This document shows, piece by piece, positions 59,221 to 64,000 of a DNA stretch of 64,000 nt. A program made the position numbers and the translations under genes. The stretch's first letter is position 1. The number at the start of each line of letters is the position of its first letter. Where the stretch lies: positions 53,427-117,426 of the forward strand of contig NZ_JAANOY010000005.1 of assembly GCF_011320095.1 (NCBI RefSeq). Direction: 5' to 3'. Under the pieces are notes generated by a model. It was not told the DNA's origin. It worked only from the letters and a program-made list of their open reading frames with translations, and searched no databases. Source of the DNA: Cognatiluteimonas telluris (GTDB lineage: Bacteria > Pseudomonadota > Gammaproteobacteria > Xanthomonadales > Xanthomonadaceae).

Positions 59221-60518
59221 GCAGGTCCCGTGGAAGGTGGATCGTAGAGGGTCGCCACCCGCCGCTTGAGCAGGTCGCGCAGCGGCAGCCGCAGCTGGTC
59301 GAGTTCGGCGACGGCCGCCGCGCCCAGGGCATCTTCGCGGCACGGCAGGTGCGCTTCGAGGATCGGGATCCGCAACTGGCAAGCTTCGTAGAGGTCGGCC
59401 ATGGTCACGTCGTCGAGGTCGCGCGCCAAGAGCCACTCGCCGGATTCGGCGCGGCTGAGCAGGCCGATCCGGCACAGGTCGCCCAGCATTTCCTGCACCA
59501 GTTCGTCGGTGAGGATCGGTTCCAGCTGCTGGATGTCGTCGCTGTGCAGGCCGCGTCCGCTGCGCCGCCGCTCGGCGAAACGCCCGAGCATGCGCAGCAG
59601 GCCGTAGATCTCGAACCCTTCAGGCAGGCGCATCGCCGCCGGCTGGTAGCGGAAGGCCGCCAGCGCCGCGGCCGAAGACGCGCCGAACAGGATCGAGACC
59701 CAGCCAAGGAAGATCCACAGCAGGAACACCGGCACGAACGCCAGCGGCCCGTAGATCTTCTGGTAGGAGCCGAAGCTGCCCAGGTAGACGCCGATGCCCC
59801 ACTTCACCGCTTCGAACAGCAGCACCGACAGCAGCGCGCCCATCAGCGCATGCCGCCACTTCACCGTGCGGTGCGGGACGACGCGGAAGATCGTGGCGAA
59901 CGACAACAACTCGATCACCATGGGCGTGAAACGCAGCATCACCGTTTCCAACGCCTGGCCCGGCGCGGTCGCGAACAGCGGCAGCGCGAACAGGCGCGAG
60001 GACAACGCAAGGCTGGTCGCCGCCACCAGGCCGCCGAGCGTGAGCACCGTCCAGTACACGAGGAAGCGGCTGAACTTCGGTCGCGCGATCGGGACGCGCC
60101 AGATGCGGTTGAAGGTCGCCTCCACGCTGGTCAGCGTGATCAGCAGCGACACCACCAGCGCGATCACGCCGGCCGTGGTGAGCGCGGTCATGTTGTCGGA
60201 AAACTGCTGCAGGTAGTGCTCGACCTCGCGCGCCGAGCTCGGGACGAAGTTGGAGAACACGTAATCACTCAGCTGCCGGCGCCAGCCGACGAAGGCCGGG
60301 AAGGCCGCCAGCACGCCGAACACCACCATCGACAACGGCACCAGCGCAAAGACGGTGGTGAACGACAGTGCACCGGCCGATTCGAACAGGCGGTCGTCGA
60401 GGAAGCGTCGGCCCATGAACCTGAAGAACGAATGCGCACGCGCCCGATCGCGCAGGCGATCGCGGATCCGCTCGCCCAGGCGCTGCTGCAGGTGGTTGAA
60501 GGCGTCCATCGGCTCCAT
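59217..60518 (-). CDS. YihY/BrkB family inner-membrane protein
   Basis: A 433-aa protein: about six transmembrane helices in residues 40-300 of the YihY (formerly 'RNase BN') family with FFRFMGRRFLDDRLFESAGALSFTTVFALVPLSM in pieces (AGALSFTTVFALVPLSM), YQKIYGPLAFVPVFLLWIFLGW, then a cytosolic C-terminal region (about 310-433) resembling a winged-helix extension found in xanthomonad members. Function unknown. MEPMDAFNHL at 60518 is chosen; MDAFNH is possible. Divergent from wrbA. Confidence 0.88.
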   Translation of the reverse strand: MEPMDAFNHLQQRLGERIRDRLRDRARAHSFFRFMGRRFLDDRLFESAGALSFTTVFALVPLSMVVFGVLAAFPAFVGWRRQLSDYVFSNFVPSSAREVEHYLQQFSDNMTALTTAGVIALVVSLLITLTSVEATFNRIWRVPIARPKFSRFLVYWTVLTLGGLVAATSLALSSRLFALPLFATAPGQALETVMLRFTPMVIELLSFATIFRVVPHRTVKWRHALMGALLSVLLFEAVKWGIGVYLGSFGSYQKIYGPLAFVPVFLLWIFLGWVSILFGASSAAALAAFRYQPAAMRLPEGFEIYGLLRMLGRFAERRRSGRGLHSDDIQQLEPILTDELVQEMLGDLCRIGLLSRAESGEWLLARDLDDVTMADLYEACQLRIPILEAHLPCREDALGAAAVAELDQLRLPLRDLLKRRVATLYDPPSTGPA

Positions 60519-60550
60519 CGGCCGAAGGGTAACCGATGGCCGTGCAATGA

Positions 60551-61518
<968 letters not shown>

Positions 61519-61522
61519 ATCG

Positions 61523-63145
61523 ATGGCAACGGGCGCACCGGCGCCGGACCCGCGCATGCAGGGATTGACCGCGCCCCAGGTTGCGCGCATGCACGCCGCC
61601 GCACGCGCCATCCGCGATGGCGCGCTGGCCGACGCCGGCCGCCTGCTTGCCGAAGTGCTGGACGCAGCCCCCGACCATCCCGAGGCTTTGCGCCTGCTCG
61701 GCCTGCTGCACGGACGCCAGCACCGCCCCGCCGATGCGGTGGCGTTGTTCGAACGCGCGCTGTTGCAACGGCCCACCGATGCTGTGCTGCTCAACGACCT
61801 GGCGATCGCGCAGATGGCCTGCGGCGAGCGCGAGGCGGCATTTTCCACATGGCGCAAGGCCTGCGCGCTGTCGCCGAGGGAGGCGATGCCGTGGTTCAAC
61901 CTCGGCCGCAACCTGCAGCTGGCCGGCGACAGTGCCGACGCGGCCGAAGCATTGCGGCACGCCTGCACGCTGGCACCGGAACTGCTGCCGGCCACGATCC
62001 TGCTCGGCGACGCGCTGGTCCACCTGGGCCGCTTCGACGAGGCCCAGGCACGCTATCGCGCCGCGTTGCGACTGCACCCGGCCTGCGGCGATGCCTGGCG
62101 CGGTCTGTCGAACATCAAGACGCGCGCGTTGTCCGACGCCGATGCCACGGCGCTGGCGCAGCAGCTGTCGCGCGGCGACCTCACCGAAGCCGATCGCATC
62201 GCGATGGCGTACGCGCTCGGCAAGCTCGAGGAAGATCGCGGCCGCCACCCGCAGGCCTTCGCCGCGCTCGCACAGGCCAACGCGCTGCTGCAGCGACGCG
62301 CGCCGTGGAGCGCGGAGGCCTTCAACCGGTTCGTCGAAGCCGCGCTCGCCGCAAGCGAGCAACTGCCAGCGCCACTGGATGCAACGCTGGGCCGCGAAGC
62401 CATTTTCGTCGTCGGCCTGCCGCGTTCGGGATCGACGCTGTTCGAGCAGATCCTCGCCGCGCATCCCCAAGTCGAAGGCGCGAGCGAACTGCCCGACCTT
62501 GGCGAAGTCATCCAGCACGAATCGATCCGCCGCCAACGTCCGTATCCGCAATGGGTCGCCGAGGCCACGGCGCAGGATTGGCATCGCCTCGGACAGGACT
62601 ATTTGGCGCGCACCGCGCGCTGGCGCCGGCAGCGGCCGCGCTTCACCGACAAGATGCCGGAAAACTGGAAGCATGCCGGCGTGCTGCGCGCGATGCTGCC
62701 CGGCGCCACCGTCATCGAGGTACGCCGCGACCGGCTGGAAACCGCGTGGTCGTGCTTCCGCCAGCAGTTCTACCAGCTGCCGCATTTTTCCTGCCGGCTG
62801 GAGGACATCGCCATCTACCTGCACGGTTGCGAGCGGGCCATGGATGCGTGGCGCGCCCGCGATCCGGCGCACATCCGCCTGCATCGTTACGAAGACCTGC
62901 TCGCCGGACCGGAACCGCGCATCCGCGCCCTGCTTGGGGATTGCGGCCTGGACTTCGATGCCCGCTGCCTGGCCTTCCACCAGGCACGGCGCAGCGTGCG
63001 CACCGCCAGCGCCGCGCAGGTACGCCAGCCGCTGCGCGACGACACCGCGCGCGCCGCGCACTACGGCGCCCTGCTGGACCCGCTGCGCCGCGCCCTGGCC
63101 GCGGCCGACGGCAGCGTCGCCATGGCACCGGGCGCCAGCCGTTAG
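61523..63145 (+). CDS. TPR-sulfotransferase fusion protein
   Basis: A 540-aa cytoplasmic protein. Residues 20-225 are about six TPR units (DALRLLGLLHGRQHRPADAVALFERALL-type; pieces: PADAVALFERALLQRPTDAV, PWFNLGRNLQLAGDSADAAEALRHA). The C-terminal half is a P-loop sulfotransferase: VVGLPRSGSTLFEQIL (PAPS 5'-phosphosulfate loop, 298 on), TDKMPENWKHAGVLRAMLPGA and EVRRDRLETAWSCFRQQF (3'-phosphate site). Acceptor unknown. 4 bp after DUF2069. Confidence 0.9.
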   Translation: MATGAPAPDPRMQGLTAPQVARMHAAARAIRDGALADAGRLLAEVLDAAPDHPEALRLLGLLHGRQHRPADAVALFERALLQRPTDAVLLNDLAIAQMACGEREAAFSTWRKACALSPREAMPWFNLGRNLQLAGDSADAAEALRHACTLAPELLPATILLGDALVHLGRFDEAQARYRAALRLHPACGDAWRGLSNIKTRALSDADATALAQQLSRGDLTEADRIAMAYALGKLEEDRGRHPQAFAALAQANALLQRRAPWSAEAFNRFVEAALAASEQLPAPLDATLGREAIFVVGLPRSGSTLFEQILAAHPQVEGASELPDLGEVIQHESIRRQRPYPQWVAEATAQDWHRLGQDYLARTARWRRQRPRFTDKMPENWKHAGVLRAMLPGATVIEVRRDRLETAWSCFRQQFYQLPHFSCRLEDIAIYLHGCERAMDAWRARDPAHIRLHRYEDLLAGPEPRIRALLGDCGLDFDARCLAFHQARRSVRTASAAQVRQPLRDDTARAAHYGALLDPLRRALAAADGSVAMAPGASR

Positions 63146-63183
63146 AATCGCCCCCCTGCCGCCAGCGCAATACCATAGGGCCC

Positions 63184-63669
63184 ATGGACAACCTGCTGAT
63201 CGTCACCACCGGCGGCACCATCGACAAGGTGTATTTCGACGACAAGTCGGACTACCAGGTCGGTGAGCCGCAGATCGGGCGCATCCTCCAGGAGCTCGGC
63301 GTGGCGTTCGAATTCCGCGTGATTCCGCTGCTGCGCAAGGATTCCCTGCACATCGATGCCGGCGATCGCGAGCTGCTGCGCGCCACCATCGCCGCCCATG
63401 ACAGCCGCCAGGTGCTGGTGACCCACGGGACCGACACCATGGTCGAGACGGCCAAGGTGCTGGCGGCGATCAAGGACAAGACGATCGTGCTCACCGGCGC
63501 GCTGAATCCGGCACGCTTCCGCGGATCGGACGCCGAATTCAACATCGGCACCGCGGTCGGCGCCGTGCAGTCGTTGCCGGCGGGCGTCTACATCGCCATG
63601 AACGGACGGGTGTGGGATCCGGCGCGGGTGCGCAAGAACGTCGCGGCCAATCGCTTCGAGGCGCTGTAA
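63184..63669 (+). CDS. Stand-alone N-terminal domain homologue of asparaginase
   Basis: A 161-aa protein matching only the N-terminal catalytic domain of L-asparaginase. TTGGTIDKVYF contains the nucleophilic Thr12 position; LVTHGTDTMVETAKVL carries the second triad segment (Thr80, Asp84). The C-terminal domain of full-length asparaginases (about 330 aa) is absent and the frame ends naturally at EAL, so it is complete rather than truncated; such one-domain proteins occur in xanthomonads and pseudomonads. Amidase activity is not proven. Confidence 0.85.
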   Translation: MDNLLIVTTGGTIDKVYFDDKSDYQVGEPQIGRILQELGVAFEFRVIPLLRKDSLHIDAGDRELLRATIAAHDSRQVLVTHGTDTMVETAKVLAAIKDKTIVLTGALNPARFRGSDAEFNIGTAVGAVQSLPAGVYIAMNGRVWDPARVRKNVAANRFEAL

Positions 63670-63770
63670 CGGCGACGCGTCGCGGCACCACGGCGAAGGT
63701 GCCAGGTGGCTGCGCGCCGCCGCGTCCCGCTGCCTGGAGGTCGCCGCGTCACCCTGGTTCGCGGCACGAA

Positions 63771-63796
63771 AAAGCCCCGGCAGGACCGGGGCTTTC
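63771..63796. terminator. Bidirectional terminator
   Basis: AAAGCCCCGG-CAGGA-CCGGGGCTTT: 10-bp stem, As on one side and Ts on the other, so it can terminate the asparaginase-like gene from the left and the PPC-domain gene from the right. Confidence 0.85.
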
Positions 63797-63846
63797 CGTT
63801 TGCGATCCGGACCCGGCGTTTGCGCCGGGCCGGCATCGTGGAGCGC

Positions 63847-64000
63847 TTACGGCGAAACAGTGCCCTTCAGGCTGACGCCCGAGTACGCGGCATAGGCACG
63901 CACGTTGACGTAGTACGTCCCCGCCGTCGGCGCGTTGAACGTGCAGGTCTCGTTGTTGCCGGTCAGGTACGGACGGCAGCTGTAGCTGGACGTGGTCGGC
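63847..64000 (-). CDS. C-terminal PPC domain of a secreted protein (partial)
   Basis: The last 50 codons of a gene that continues past the window. The piece reads PTTSSYSCRPYLTGNNETC then FNAPTAGTYYVNVRAYAAYSGVSLKG, the beta-sandwich of a bacterial pre-peptidase C-terminal (PPC) domain with its two cysteines. In xanthomonads these follow subtilisin-like or metalloprotease catalytic domains and are removed after secretion; the enzyme type cannot be told from this fragment. Ends TAA at 63847-63849. Confidence 0.75.
   Translation of the reverse strand, partial: PTTSSYSCRPYLTGNNETCTFNAPTAGTYYVNVRAYAAYSGVSLKGTVSP

Overview
The window is a GC-rich chromosomal segment from a gammaproteobacterium, most likely a Lysobacter/Luteimonas-like member of the Xanthomonadaceae. 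Evidence: protein sequences match the Xanthomonadales pattern throughout; the orders typA, class II DAHP synthase, dsbB and lolB-ispE-tRNA-Gln-prs-rplY-pth-ychF are those of that group; and several families of REP-like palindromes typical of xanthomonad intergenic DNA are scattered between genes. I see no prophage, insertion sequence or CRISPR array.

Layout. 1-9 kb: propionate catabolism (prpB, start of prpC), malate dehydrogenase, a class I aminotransferase, a cyclophilin, typA/bipA, a DUF2127 membrane protein, class II DAHP synthase and dsbB. 9.1-28.2 kb: the complete str-S10-spc-alpha ribosomal superoperon on the minus strand, read from rpsL down to rplQ (rpsL, rpsG, fusA, tuf, rpsJ ... 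secY, rpsM, rpsK, rpsD, rpoA, rplQ). 28.6-41.0 kb: rpoC, rpoB, rplL, rplJ, rplA, rplK, nusG, secE, also minus. 41.0-42.9 kb: the tRNA-Tyr/Gly/Thr - second tuf - tRNA-Trp transcript. 43.1-52.7 kb: ychF, pth, rplY, prs, tRNA-Gln, ispE, lolB and a TPR lipoprotein-pathway neighbour, divergent from hemA-prfA. 52.8-54.6 kb: a GNAT enzyme, moaB and a polyphosphate kinase 2. 54.6-58.3 kb: a four-reading-frame signalling module (small unknown protein, tandem-domain KaiC ATPase, GGDEF domain and histidine kinase). 58.4-64 kb: acylphosphatase, a TlpA-like lipoprotein, YihY, WrbA, DUF2069, a TPR-sulfotransferase, a one-domain asparaginase homologue, and the C-terminus of a secreted protein with a PPC domain.

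How the parts work together: most of the window is translation and transcription machinery. It is organised in the ancestral order but has unusually wide spacers in several places, filled with REP palindromes or perfect hairpins (rplN/rplX, rpsE/rplR, rpoA/rplQ, secY/rpsM, rplA/rplJ, rplL/rpoB). Three genes end with a stop codon that lies inside a REP palindrome. The two tuf genes are nearly identical, apart from one amino acid replacement in a normally invariant segment, and have matching 3' hairpins.

The least-described element is the KaiC module at 54653-58242. It has no kaiA or kaiB. The KaiC is overlapped by an unknown helical protein on one side and by a GGDEF-histidine kinase on the other, and the latter is split by a one-base frameshift in a short G/C homopolymer run.
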